Made by a program: the position numbers and the translations under genes | The notes under the pieces: model-generated | The model's database searches: none | The model's input: the letters and a program-made list of their open reading frames with translations, nothing else | Told to the model about the DNA's origin: nothing | Shown here: piece after piece, positions 29,027-37,587 of the stretch | Numbering within the stretch: the stretch's first letter is position 1 | Layout: the number at the start of each line of letters is the position of its first letter | Assembly: GCA_026627385.1 (NCBI GenBank) | Contig: JAPNUR010000003.1 | Location: 62,001 to 126,000 of the forward strand | DNA from: Bacillota bacterium | GTDB lineage: Bacteria > Bacillota > Sulfobacillia > Sulfobacillales > Sulfobacillaceae | Direction of reading: 5' to 3' | DNA: 64,000 bases

Positions 29027-30448
29027 ATGGTGACCCAAAGGACCAGTGTGGATGAACAACACCGCCTAAAAGAGATTCCGGCCGTTCAGACTATTGCGCG
29101 GACACTGAAGGAAACCGCGGGCGTCGCCCCTGTGTGGATTTACGAAGCAACGCAGGAGGTCTTGGCGGACATTCGTCGTGCGGTCCGAAAAGGTGCCTCT
29201 CCTCCCTCGGAAATGGTCATTCGCCGCCGCGTCAGCGAGCGGGCGCATGAATTGGCTAAGCCCCATTTGCGGCCGGTGATTAACGCCACCGGGGTGATGA
29301 TCCATACCAACTTGGGGCGGTCGCCGCTCGCACCAGAGATGATGGAGCATTTGTCCGCCATTGCCACCCAGTATTCGACCCTGGAATATCGGCTGGCCGA
29401 AGGTGTGCGCGGGTCGCGTCACGAACATGTCGACCACCTGTTAGCCGAATTTGTGGGAGCCGAAGCCGCGATGGTGGTCAACAACAACGCCGCTGCCGTG
29501 CTCTTGGCGTTATCGGCGATGGCCCACGGCCGCGAAGTGGTGGTATCGCGGGGGGAGCTGGTCGAAATCGGGGGCTCCTTTCGCATTCCAGAAGTGATGG
29601 CACTCTCGGGTGCCAAACTTGTGGAGGTTGGGGCAACGAACAAAACGCATGTGTCCGATTACGAGCGTGCCATTAACCAGGAGACCGCGTTGCTCTTAAA
29701 AGTGCATCAATCCAATTTCCGCCAAATTGGCTTTGTCAAGTCTGTGCCGCGGCTGGAGTTAGTGCGATTGGGGCGGCGCCACCACATCCCGGTGATGGAG
29801 GATTTAGGCAGCGGGGTGTTGCTGCCGATTACGCTTGAGGGATATGCGGAACCCACGGTGCAGGAGGTGGTGAAAGACGGGGTGGATCTCACCACCTTTT
29901 CCGGCGACAAGTTACTAGGGGGGCCGCAGGCAGGCTTGGCGGTTGGACGGCGCGAATGGATCGAGCGCATGAAAAAGCATCCGTTAGCACGCGCGGTGCG
30001 TGTGGATAAGATGACGCTGGCGATGCTGGAGTTGGTTTTGCGCTGGTATCGCGAAGGGCGGGGAGAGGCCTTGCCGCTCTGGCGCATGATTCGCATGCCC
30101 GCGGAGCGCGTCAAAGAGCGGGCGGAACGCGTCGCTCACTGGCTGCACGAACGCTGTGAAGGGATTTCGCTTGACATTGTAGAAGATTGGTCGGAAATTG
30201 GAGGAGGTTCAATGCCTGGCGCCCGCATCCGTACGTATGTGATTGCGCTGTCCCTGCCGGCTTCCGAACTAGGGCAATGGGAGCGAGCGTTGCGGGAGGC
30301 GCCGACGGCCGTCATCGCGCGGGTGAGCCGAGGCAAGTTGCTGTTGGATGTGCGGACAGTCTTTGACGATCAAGAATTGTTATTAGCGGATGCCGTAGCC
30401 CACGTTTATCATCAGTTGCGCGGCATTGAAGGGAGGACAACGCTCTGA
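29027..30448 (+). CDS. selA: L-seryl-tRNA(Sec) selenium transferase
   Basis: A 473-residue PLP enzyme converting seryl-tRNA(Sec) to selenocysteinyl-tRNA. Characteristic segments are RPVINATGVMIHTNLGRSPL, EYRLAEGVRGSRHEHVDHLL, MVVNNNAAAVLLAL, SRGELVEIGGSFRIPEVM and TTFSGDKLLGGPQAGL with the PLP lysine at residue 295, the same number as in E. coli SelA when the ATG at 29027 (behind GGTGAGG) is used. An upstream GTG at 29000 is possible. It is sandwiched between hemB and etfB with no selB, selD or selC in the window. A likely client selenoprotein lies at 47935-48390. A SelA-like paralogue cannot be excluded without the rest of the genome. Confidence 0.88.
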   Translation: MVTQRTSVDEQHRLKEIPAVQTIARTLKETAGVAPVWIYEATQEVLADIRRAVRKGASPPSEMVIRRRVSERAHELAKPHLRPVINATGVMIHTNLGRSPLAPEMMEHLSAIATQYSTLEYRLAEGVRGSRHEHVDHLLAEFVGAEAAMVVNNNAAAVLLALSAMAHGREVVVSRGELVEIGGSFRIPEVMALSGAKLVEVGATNKTHVSDYERAINQETALLLKVHQSNFRQIGFVKSVPRLELVRLGRRHHIPVMEDLGSGVLLPITLEGYAEPTVQEVVKDGVDLTTFSGDKLLGGPQAGLAVGRREWIERMKKHPLARAVRVDKMTLAMLELVLRWYREGRGEALPLWRMIRMPAERVKERAERVAHWLHERCEGISLDIVEDWSEIGGGSMPGARIRTYVIALSLPASELGQWERALREAPTAVIARVSRGKLLLDVRTVFDDQELLLADAVAHVYHQLRGIEGRTTL

Positions 30449-31218
30449 AAATCTTAGTTTTGGTAAAGCAGGTGCCAGACACAGCCACTCAAATCCGGGT
30501 TCAACCGGGCGAGCCGCGAATTCAGACCGATGGTATTAAATGGGTCATGAATCCCTACGATGAATTTGCCTTGGAAGAAGGCCTGCGGCTGAAGGAACGC
30601 TTTGGGGGAGAGGTCGTGGTCGTGGCCTTGGGACCAACCCGCGTGGAAGAGGCCATTCGTCAGGGACTCGCGATGGGCGCCGACCGAGCTGTACATATCG
30701 TGACCGACGCGGCTACGGATCTGGACCCGTGGACCGTCGCGCAGGCGTTGGCCCAGGCGTGCCAAGCAGAAGGATACGATCTGATTTTCACGGGCAAGCA
30801 AGCCGTTGACGACGATCAGGCACAAGTGGGCCCGTTGGTCGCGGTAGCCTTGGGCTTGCCACAAATTACGGTGGTCATTCAGTTGACGGTGGATCCCGAA
30901 GGCCGGCGCGTACGCGCTGAACGGGAGCTCGAGGGCGCAAGTGAAATCGTGGAGGCACCCATGCCCGTTGTCATTACCGCGCAGCGTGGCCTGAACGAAC
31001 CCCGCTATCCCACCTTGCCCAACATCATGAAAGCCAAACGCAAAGAAGTGAAGGCAGTCCCGTTTGCCGATCTGGGGATTCAGAGTTCGCCCTTAGTGCG
31101 GGTGGAGTCCTTAACCTTACCGCCTGCGCGCCCGGCCGCCAAGATTTTGACGGGCGATCCCGCGGAAACAGCCCGGGAACTGGCTCGGTTACTGCACGAG
31201 GAAGCACACGTCATCTGA
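30445..31218 (+). CDS. etfB: Electron transfer flavoprotein beta subunit
   Basis: A 257-residue ETF beta subunit if translation starts at CTG 30445: this gives LKILVLVKQVPDTAT, the standard family N-terminus, and lies 8 bases behind GGGAGG. The next alternative, TTG 30460, would cut off the first beta strand and has no good ribosome site. The CTG overlaps the selA stop (CTGA). Other family marks are NPYDEFALEEGLRLKE, GADRAVHI, DLIFTGKQAVDDDQAQVGPLVA and the C-terminal PNIMKAKRKEVK motif. With EtfA it carries electrons from acyl-CoA or similar dehydrogenases to a membrane acceptor, possibly the Fe-S protein at 4.3 kb. Confidence 0.92.
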   Translation: MKILVLVKQVPDTATQIRVQPGEPRIQTDGIKWVMNPYDEFALEEGLRLKERFGGEVVVVALGPTRVEEAIRQGLAMGADRAVHIVTDAATDLDPWTVAQALAQACQAEGYDLIFTGKQAVDDDQAQVGPLVAVALGLPQITVVIQLTVDPEGRRVRAERELEGASEIVEAPMPVVITAQRGLNEPRYPTLPNIMKAKRKEVKAVPFADLGIQSSPLVRVESLTLPPARPAAKILTGDPAETARELARLLHEEAHVI

Positions 31219-31230
31219 GGAGGGGAAGGC

Positions 31231-32208
31231 ATGGCACGCGGAATTTTAGTGGCGACCAACCAAAACGGGGGACGGGTGCGCCGCGTCGCGTACGAAATGG
31301 TGTCCTTAGCTCAAACCTTGGCTCCGGGAGCAGTGACTGCCCTCACCTTTGGGGCTGAGGCCGAAAAAACCGCCCCGGAGCTGGGGCGGTTTGGCGCCGA
31401 CCAAGTGGTGGCGCTGAACGCTCCTCCCTACCAGCAGTACAGCTCGGACGGTTTTGCGCTGGCGGTGCAGGCTGTGGTCGAGCGTCTCGATCCGGAAGCG
31501 GTATTCTTTCCGGCTACGGCCTGGGGCAAAGATCTTGCGCCGCGGGTCGCGGGATTGTTGAAGGCCGGATTAGCCAGCGATTGTATCGAAGTGCACCGGC
31601 GGGAGGATGGCCGCTTAGGCGCAGTGCGCCCGGTATACGCGGGAAAGGCGTTCGCGACGGTGGCGATTGAATCCCCTCGGGCTCTGTTTTCCATTCGGCC
31701 GAACATTCAAGCGGTCACCACGCATGATCGCGCGGGCGCCTTGCTTGACGTGAATCTCGATGTGGACGCCTCCCAATTTCAAGCGGTGGTGGTTGATGTC
31801 AAGGCGCAAGCGAGTGACAAACCGGAACTGACCGAAGCGGACATTATCGTGTCGGGTGGTCGCGGCATCAAGGCAGCGGAAAACTTTCGTGTGTTAGAGG
31901 ATTTAGCGGATGCCCTGGGGGCGGCCTTAGGGTCGTCGCGCCCGGTTGCGGATGAAGGATGGGTTCCCCATTCGTATCACATCGGCCAGACGGGTAAGGT
32001 TGTCAGTCCCACGGTGTATTTTGCGGTAGGGATTTCCGGGGCGATTCAGCATCTGGCTGGAATTTCGGGATCCAAGTATATTGTGGCGATTAATAACGAT
32101 CCTGATGCGCCGATCTTCAAGGCAGCCAACTATGGCATTGTGGGTGACCTCTTTCAAGTGGTGCCTGCGCTCGCAGCGGAGATTCGCCGCATTAAGCAAG
32201 AGGCGTAA
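31231..32208 (+). CDS. etfA: Electron transfer flavoprotein alpha subunit
   Basis: A 325-residue ETF alpha subunit. The C-terminal FAD domain is clear: ADIIVSGGRGIKAAENF, LGSSRPVADEGW, HIGQTGKVVSPTVYFAVGISGAIQH, and KYIVAINNDPDAPIF. The N-terminal domain has TAWGKDLAPRVAGLL. GGAGG precedes the ATG. Last gene of the hem-sel-etf run, followed by an intrinsic terminator 15 bases past the stop. Confidence 0.95.
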   Translation: MARGILVATNQNGGRVRRVAYEMVSLAQTLAPGAVTALTFGAEAEKTAPELGRFGADQVVALNAPPYQQYSSDGFALAVQAVVERLDPEAVFFPATAWGKDLAPRVAGLLKAGLASDCIEVHRREDGRLGAVRPVYAGKAFATVAIESPRALFSIRPNIQAVTTHDRAGALLDVNLDVDASQFQAVVVDVKAQASDKPELTEADIIVSGGRGIKAAENFRVLEDLADALGAALGSSRPVADEGWVPHSYHIGQTGKVVSPTVYFAVGISGAIQHLAGISGSKYIVAINNDPDAPIFKAANYGIVGDLFQVVPALAAEIRRIKQEA

Positions 32209-32223
32209 TTCGAAACTCTCGGA

Positions 32224-32253
32224 GGGACAGCGGTTGAGGCTGTCCCTTTTTTT
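32224..32253 (+). terminator. Intrinsic terminator after etfA
   Basis: GGGACAGC (32224-32231) and GCTGTCCC (32239-32246) form an 8-base stem with a 7-base loop, directly followed by seven T (32247-32253). A textbook rho-independent terminator. Confidence 0.93.
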
Positions 32254-32310
32254 CGCATATTTGGCTGGGTGGGACATAGGGTAGAGTGAGACTGAATCCG
32301 GAGGGGTTTC

Positions 32311-33336
32311 ATGAAACGCCCGGTGTCACTCCTGCTGTTGCTGGTCTTCGCTGCCATTCAAATTTACTTTGCGCGGTTTCCGCTGGCCCATCAGGTCCAA
32401 GGTTCCACATGGCTTGAAGTGAGCCGGGCGGCTGGCGGCATGGTTGAGCGTCAAGGCCATTATTATTTGGTCACGCCTGAGGCATTATATGCGTTGCACG
32501 CCAATGGTGCTCATGTGACAGCCCAGCGCTCGGCCCTCAACTGGGTGGATGTGCCTGAGCCCTCGGGAGCCGGGGTATGGAAGCTTGCCGTAGGGCCGGC
32601 TCAGGTGCCATTGGTGGGCATCGGGGGACCAGTATATCCGGCGCCCGACGGCCAGTCGATCGTCTGGGTCGATCCGCGGACCCGTTTAGGGTATTTGAGT
32701 GCGGATAATGCTGACGGCTTGACCCTTCTGTCGCCGGCTTTGGGCCGCCTTACAAGTGTCCTTTGGGCCCCCGACAGTGCGGCATTGGGCATTATCGGCC
32801 AAGGGCCTGATGGCTTTGGAGCATACCTCTGGGATCGGGACAATAACCTGACGCCCATGGCGATACCATCCGACGGACTGGCCATTACCGGCATGGGGTT
32901 TTCGCGAGATAATCTGCTGTTAGTGGCGCTGAGCACTGGGCAAGTCCTCTATCAGGGGCGGGGGGTCGTGCCTTTGCCGCGGCTATCGCCCGTGTTTTTA
33001 GATCCCAATCAAGCTGCCATCCTTGGGGAAACCGTGCGCCGGGTGATTTTTTGGCGCCCGTCGGGTCGCCTCACGTACTGGCGTCCCGACGTCCGATGGG
33101 TGGGACGGGCCATGTTTGTGGCCGACGGGGAGGAAGCCGCCGTGTTAGCCCATGGGATGGAAAACGGTTGGGAGCTCTTGATTTACGGGATGAACGGTCA
33201 TTGGGAAGTCAGATTGCCCTTTGCACGGCATGCGACGTATGATCTACTCGGATTTTTGGGAAACCACTGGGTCCTTGTGTCGGTGCCAACGGGGCCCCAT
33301 CAAGGGACCTATGCGTGGTGGATTCAGGGGACATAG
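32311..33336 (+). CDS. Exported beta-propeller-like protein of unknown function
   Basis: A 341-residue protein with an N-terminal signal or anchor (KRPVSLLLLLVFAAIQIYFA, residues 2-21) and a body of repeated short strands. Repeats such as PAPDGQSIVWVD, VLWAPDSAALGIIG and MGFSRDNLLLVAL look like TolB/WD-type propeller blades. No catalytic motif is evident. GGAGGGG precedes the ATG. It stands alone between the etf terminator and the tRNA operon. Confidence 0.72.
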   Translation: MKRPVSLLLLLVFAAIQIYFARFPLAHQVQGSTWLEVSRAAGGMVERQGHYYLVTPEALYALHANGAHVTAQRSALNWVDVPEPSGAGVWKLAVGPAQVPLVGIGGPVYPAPDGQSIVWVDPRTRLGYLSADNADGLTLLSPALGRLTSVLWAPDSAALGIIGQGPDGFGAYLWDRDNNLTPMAIPSDGLAITGMGFSRDNLLLVALSTGQVLYQGRGVVPLPRLSPVFLDPNQAAILGETVRRVIFWRPSGRLTYWRPDVRWVGRAMFVADGEEAAVLAHGMENGWELLIYGMNGHWEVRLPFARHATYDLLGFLGNHWVLVSVPTGPHQGTYAWWIQGT

Positions 33337-33410
33337 CGGGGTCTGGAAAAATCCCGCCCTTTTCTTTTCAGCCGCATCATGGTATCATATCCCGCGTGGT
33401 CGCCCGCCGA

Positions 33411-33439
33411 TTGACAGAAGCGCTGAAACCGGGTAAACT
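33411..33439 (+). promoter_or_regulatory. Promoter of the tRNA operon
   Basis: Consensus TTGACA (33411-33416), 17-base spacer, TAAACT (33434-33439). Start predicted near 33446, eleven bases before tRNA-Val. Confidence 0.85.
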
Positions 33440-33456
33440 AAGCTTCGCAATTTGTC

Positions 33457-33531
33457 GGGCGGATAGCTCAGTGGTAGAGCACCTGCCTTACAAGCAGGGG
33501 GTCACAGGTTCGAACCCTGTTTCGCCCACCA
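33457..33531 (+). tRNA. tRNA-Val (TAC)
   Basis: Full cloverleaf with encoded CCA. Acceptor GGGCGGA pairs with TTCGCCC (one G-T), D arm has AGCTCAGTGGTAGAGC, anticodon stem CCTGC/GCAGG encloses CTTACAA with anticodon TAC at 33489-33491, and the T arm has GGTTCGAACC. Confidence 0.97.
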
Positions 33532-33540
33532 CCAATATAC

Positions 33541-33618
33541 GGAGGCGTGGTGTAGACGGCCTAACACGCATGCCTGTCACGCATGAGATCGCGGGTTCGA
33601 ATCCCGTCGCCTCCGCCA
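33541..33618 (+). tRNA. tRNA-Asp (GTC)
   Basis: Acceptor GGAGGCG pairs with CGCCTCC, discriminator G and encoded CCA. Anticodon stem CATGC/GCATG encloses CTGTCAC, giving anticodon GTC. T arm GGGTTCGAATCCC. Nine bases after tRNA-Val. Confidence 0.97.
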
Positions 33619-33627
33619 TTTTTGAGT

Positions 33628-33703
<76 letters not shown>

Positions 33704-33715
33704 CTATTTTGCGGT

Positions 33716-33739
33716 CCTGCTTAGTTGGCAGGGTTTTTT
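33716..33739 (+). terminator. Intrinsic terminator of the tRNA operon
   Basis: CCTGC (33716-33720) pairs with GCAGG (33728-33732), then six T (33734-33739). Confidence 0.85.
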
Positions 33740-33740
33740 C

Positions 33741-34204
33741 TTGTGCGATGCGTGGGTCTCACCTTGGTACTCAGAGACCATCATCTTGTGCCATGCGGCT
33801 ATGGCCTCTTTCCTGCAGCACACCAGATGCTTCTAACTCCCATAATGGCGTGATCGTGCTCATCGCACAGCATAGCATCGCTCACGGGATTTTGTCCAAA
33901 GTGTGGTTTCGATGATCCGATTGAGCCATGCGGACTTGCTCGCGGGTGGCGATGGTCGAATGCGGCGTGACGGCTATAAGCCTCGGGGAAAAACTCGGCG
34001 GTAGTCAATGGGGTTTGGCAGAACCGTTGAGTGGTGCGCTCTAACGGCAAGACACCAGGACAATGGGACACAACACCGTGCTTAGTTATCCACATCATAT
34101 TCGTCAACAAATACAGGCGTCTCCACCCAAACGGTCAGACATTAGGTACAAGGGTCCAAGAAGATTTCTCCCATGTCGCTTGGCTTTTGGACGTAGAACG
34201 AAGC
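33741..34204. other. Gene-poor spacer after the tRNA operon
   Basis: About 460 bases downstream of the tRNA genes, a frequent insertion zone. Only weak open frames without ribosome sites or domains are seen on either strand. I find no clear attachment-site duplication of the tRNA-Phe 3' end here. Confidence 0.5.
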
Positions 34205-34420
34205 TTAGTCCGCCTTGGCGTCGTCTGAGCCTCCGCCTGGTAGGACTCCACCGAGACTTTCGCTGTCGTCGTCCTCATCGCCAAGTTGAGCCGTCTGACC
34301 GAAGAAACTCCACCCTTTGCTCTCCAGCCATTCGATGAATGCATCCGTGAATTCATCTTGAGAGACCGTGATGTATACATTTCCAATGATGCGCATCGTG
34401 CGTTCTTGAATCCAGCTCAT
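34205..34420 (-). CDS. Small hypothetical protein
   Basis: A 71-residue frame with protein-like composition: MRIIGNVYITVSQDEFTDAF is followed by IEWLESKGWSFFGQTAQL and an acidic Gly/Ser-rich tail. It loosely resembles short phage- or plasmid-borne proteins of the pattern sequence-FxxxFIEWLExKGW, which is only a recollection of style. No good ribosome site is seen at either possible start (34420 or 34396). The function is unknown. Confidence 0.5.
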   Translation of the reverse strand: MSWIQERTMRIIGNVYITVSQDEFTDAFIEWLESKGWSFFGQTAQLGDEDDDSESLGGVLPGGGSDDAKAD

Positions 34421-34495
34421 GTTATTGGGTCTAGCGCCGTTGTTTCGTTCAGCCGTTGCGTCATCCTCCTGCCGAGTTCCTTCTCCTAAACGCCT

Positions 34496-34861
34496 CTAAC
34501 TCGGTGCCACTATCTCGACTTTGATTCGATCAGGGTCTTCGAAAAACACAGCATAGTGGTTTGCCCCACCCGCATGCGGATGCCTATCTTCATAGAGGAT
34601 GGTCGTCCCCTGGGCACGTATCTGCTCGGTTAAATCCAAATGATTTAATCCTACTCGACACCGATTGTACGGGAAATCGAGATTTTGGCTGTTTACCTGA
34701 ACGAAAGCCAGATATGTATCGTTGAACTTCCAACTGCGTCCCTCATCCCACTCTTGAAACGGTTCGAATCCCAGTTTAGGCAGCAACCATCCCCAAAACT
34801 TAGCCGAACGCTGCCAGTCGGATACATAAATCTCGACATGGTGCAATCCGCCCACAAGCAA
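34496..34861 (-). CDS. VOC-family (glyoxalase/bleomycin-resistance-like) protein
   Basis: A 121-residue single-module VOC protein. GGLHHVEIYVSDWQRSAKFW is the classic first strand and helix with a metal-ligand His; VGLNHLDLTEQIRAQG gives the second, and YAVFFEDPDRIKVEIV the last with the usual Glu. Members bind divalent metal and act as isomerases, dioxygenases or drug-binding proteins; this one's substrate is not evident. Confidence 0.85.
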   Translation of the reverse strand: MLVGGLHHVEIYVSDWQRSAKFWGWLLPKLGFEPFQEWDEGRSWKFNDTYLAFVQVNSQNLDFPYNRCRVGLNHLDLTEQIRAQGTTILYEDRHPHAGGANHYAVFFEDPDRIKVEIVAPS

Positions 34862-35010
34862 CTTCCCTTCGACTCAATGGCTTTCCTCATCATCAATCTG
34901 TATTTAAGACCGCGTGGCTTGTCAATCGTTCAAAACCGTCCTTTGCTACCGAGGTCGCTGGCAGGGTAGAATAGAGACCGGAACTCGTGGCTGAAAAAAT
35001 GGGAGGGGTA

Positions 35011-35412
35011 ATGTTGCTCATCCGTTATGAAGTCAATGTGCCTGTGGATGCCGAAGCAGTAGCCACACTGTTTCGCGATTCAGGAATTCATCGGCCTCAC
35101 GATGATCTGCCCCGCATCGCTCAAATGCTGGCGCAGGCGGATTTGACGGTGACGGCGTGGGATGGCGGCCGACTGGTCGGGATTGCTCGGGGGCTCACCG
35201 ATTGGTGTTATTGCTGTTACTTGTCGGATTTGGCCGTGGCTCGACGCTACCAACGCTTTGGCATCGGCTCGGCCTTGTTGGAACGTGTCCAGCGAGAGAT
35301 TGGCGACGCGGTGACGCTTGTCCTGGTCTCCGCGCCAGACGCCATCCCCTTTTATGAGCGGTTCGGTCTGCCACGCACCGATCAGGCCTTCGTGCGGCGG
35401 CGCAAGCGCTAG
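35011..35412 (+). CDS. GNAT-family N-acetyltransferase
   Basis: A 133-residue acetyltransferase. The acetyl-CoA pyrophosphate loop is in LAVARRYQRFGIGSALLERV, matching the RxxGxG/A pattern as RYQRFGIGSAL. YLSDLAV before it and AIPFYERFGLPRT after it are standard GNAT strands. I place the start at ATG 35011 (or TTG 35014), next to GGGAGGGG; the open frame reaches GTG 34987. Substrate unknown. Confidence 0.85.
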   Translation: MLLIRYEVNVPVDAEAVATLFRDSGIHRPHDDLPRIAQMLAQADLTVTAWDGGRLVGIARGLTDWCYCCYLSDLAVARRYQRFGIGSALLERVQREIGDAVTLVLVSAPDAIPFYERFGLPRTDQAFVRRRKR

Positions 35413-35801
35413 CCAGTTTGACCACGAATACCTGCATGCTATCGATGCCCACGGCTCAAGCCCAATGCGTTGTGGGTAAAGTACACCGAACCCGGTGATC
35501 GGATCGGTGTCGTTTCTTGGACCATTTGTTGAAGGTGTTTCTTTAGGGTTGTTAAACGATTAATGAGTGGTAGACTATTTTTAGCAACGGACTGAGTGCA
35601 CCTTTCGCCCGGATGGCAGATCGCGATATGCGAATACGTTATTCAGCTCGGGACGAAAGAGGTACGGGCGGCAGGCGATAGACGCGTTTCATGAGTTGCT
35701 TGTGGAACTTCAATCGTTGCGCGAACCGTCTGACCATTTTGTGGTTTGTGACGCGTTAAGGCGTTCGTGTCCAGGTTGGGTTGGCTGGCCGCATAGGCCC
35801 A
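35413..35801. other. Gene-poor spacer
   Basis: About 390 bases with no supported gene. The stretch 35520-35600 is more AT-rich than its surroundings. No repeat or clear promoter recognised. Confidence 0.45.
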
Positions 35802-36077
35802 TTACTGACTCAGAAGATGCGTCACCTCTTCGCCCTCGGTATAGAGCCGTACGGGATCCAGATCAATGCAATGATCCGGGTCGAAGTCTGGGCTCCAGGC
35901 CACGGTGCCATTTAACACCGTTAATTCCTCGACAAAGACGCGATCGTCCTGTAATTTCGCAAAAACTCCGCCTGCTTGACGTAGTGCCGACGCGTCCCAG
36001 CGGACGATCTTGCCGTTATCAAACTGAATGATGAGGTTGTTTTGTTGAGCATAGACTTGAACCACAGTAGGAATCAT
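35802..36077 (-). CDS. DUF2442-domain protein
   Basis: A 91-residue protein with the DUF2442 pattern: short strands with LIIQFDNGKIVRWDAS, a middle FAKLQDDRVFVEELTV and GTVAWSPDFDPDHCIDLDPVRLY near the end. The domain is a small DNA-binding-like fold of unknown role. It lies 12 bases after the DUF4160 gene, a pairing seen in many bacteria and often suspected to be toxin-antitoxin-like. An AGGAGG site precedes the ATG. Confidence 0.85.
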   Translation of the reverse strand: MIPTVVQVYAQQNNLIIQFDNGKIVRWDASALRQAGGVFAKLQDDRVFVEELTVLNGTVAWSPDFDPDHCIDLDPVRLYTEGEEVTHLLSQ

Positions 36078-36089
36078 TGCGGCTCCTCC

Positions 36090-36350
36090 TTAACGCAAAG
36101 GCTCAATCGGCACTAATTCTTCGCTATTTTGAGCGCGACGCCAATTTGCTAACAATTCATCACGGTGAATTTCAGCCCACGCTAACACTAATTTTAACCG
36201 AGAAGCAGGCAGTCGACCGCGTAGCACCACGGGGTGTTCAATATCAATTAACGCCACATCGTCACCCACAGTTGCATGAAAATGGGGAGGCAGATGACCA
36301 TGCCAGTACATCGTGATGACGATGCCAAAAAAACGGCTAATCGTCGGCAT
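36090..36350 (-). CDS. DUF4160-domain protein
   Basis: An 86-residue protein with the DUF4160 signature MPTISRFFGIVITMYWHGHL followed by PPHFHATVGD and the C-terminal RLKLVLAWAEIHRDELLANW. First gene of a two-gene unit with the DUF2442 gene. Function not established; its small size, the strict pairing and the accessory location are compatible with a toxin-antitoxin-like module. Confidence 0.85.
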   Translation of the reverse strand: MPTISRFFGIVITMYWHGHLPPHFHATVGDDVALIDIEHPVVLRGRLPASRLKLVLAWAEIHRDELLANWRRAQNSEELVPIEPLR

Positions 36351-37587
36351 TGGATAACCTCATACTTCTTACGAAAGGGATGGCTCTTGCATGTCATCCA
36401 CAAGTGTATCCAATTATCTTAAACTTCCCCACCCTAAAGGGCGAAGATCCTGGGAGACCCTTCTAACTTTCCACCGCTTATCCCACCAGCAACCTGCCGG
36501 GATTCGGCCGGACGACGCCTTGACGGGACCATGACGGCAAGGAACGGCGATACGTGACTTATCGGAAAACGAGGCACTCCCCGGGGCGAATTTCCCCGTA
36601 CATCCCGATGTCGACCTATCCCGTCGTATCGACGACACCGATAGCGATGCCGTACTCGTTTATCACTATGCTTCGGTTTTGTTCGAACGCTGTCGATGGC
36701 GGCGCAAAACTTCTCGATGACCGCCTTGGACAGTGTGCGAGCCCCGGGGCAAGCACCGATTGAAATGCGTTGTGAGTTGCAATTCCGTCGGCCACGGCCA
36801 ATGCCGCCGACCTCAGAGCAGATGGGTCTTGACGAGGCACGTCCCCAAGTTTCCTGCCGACCACTGGGCATCGGAGGTTTCGGCCTAATCGGTCGACGAC
36901 ACGGAGATACGATATGAGAAGACCGTCGTCTCGCTTATGACACACCTTCTTAATTACAAACGTGTGTTTTCGTTATATGCGGCGTCTCCGCTAAATTCAA
37001 GCGACCACCGGTAGAGCGGGGGCGGCCGGCTAGCGCGGGTATGGGCTGTTGGTGGTCCCGAATCGGCGATAGGTCTTTAGACCAGAGGTCTCAGGAGGAC
37101 CGGCGGCCCCTCTTTTTCGACGTGGACTAGCCCGGCAAAGCGACGTGGGGGGAATTCGACGGCGAGCGGCCGCGTGGGCATTGGCTCGTGACCGACCCGA
37201 GCGAGAGCTGAGGGACGGGTCAGGAGCCTCTAGTCGCCCAGTGGTGTTGCCGAAGCCGATGGGGAACATACCTTGTCGAACATCAAATCGTGCATGAAGC
37301 AATAAAACCCCTTCGATTGACCGCTGTAGAGGCGTTAAACGTCACATCAAAAACCCGTGGCTTTTGTCCTAGACCCATGCTTATGGCTTGGTGGGGCTGT
37401 GAAATCGATGGGCACCGGTCGGGCGGCGGCAAGGAATAGTCGTGGGAGAGAGCGCAAGGGAAGGAGACCTCAGCCATGCTGAAGTGGCTGGGGTGAACCT
37501 GATCCGGTCGGCATTTTCGCATTTTCAAAGAGAGCATTCGAAGTCCTTGCGGGCTTTGGTATGCTGGAAGGGATGGGAGGATGGGAG
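36351..37587. other. Long stretch without a supported gene
   Basis: About 1.2 kb. Frames on the minus strand at 36430-36945 show fragments (for example IVINEYGIAIGVVDTTG) that might be the decayed start of a transposase, but the match is too weak to name. The rest (37000-37560) shows only short, unsupported frames. Confidence 0.4.

Noticed and set aside
34063-34338. A plus-strand frame opposite the small hypothetical gene
   Set aside because: Arg/Ser-rich composition typical of an antisense frame; the minus-strand protein looks more natural.
36430-36945. Minus-strand fragments suggestive of an IS1634/IS4-type transposase start
   Set aside because: Only one short segment looks alike, in a frame with breaks and no DDE motif; too weak to list as a mobile element.
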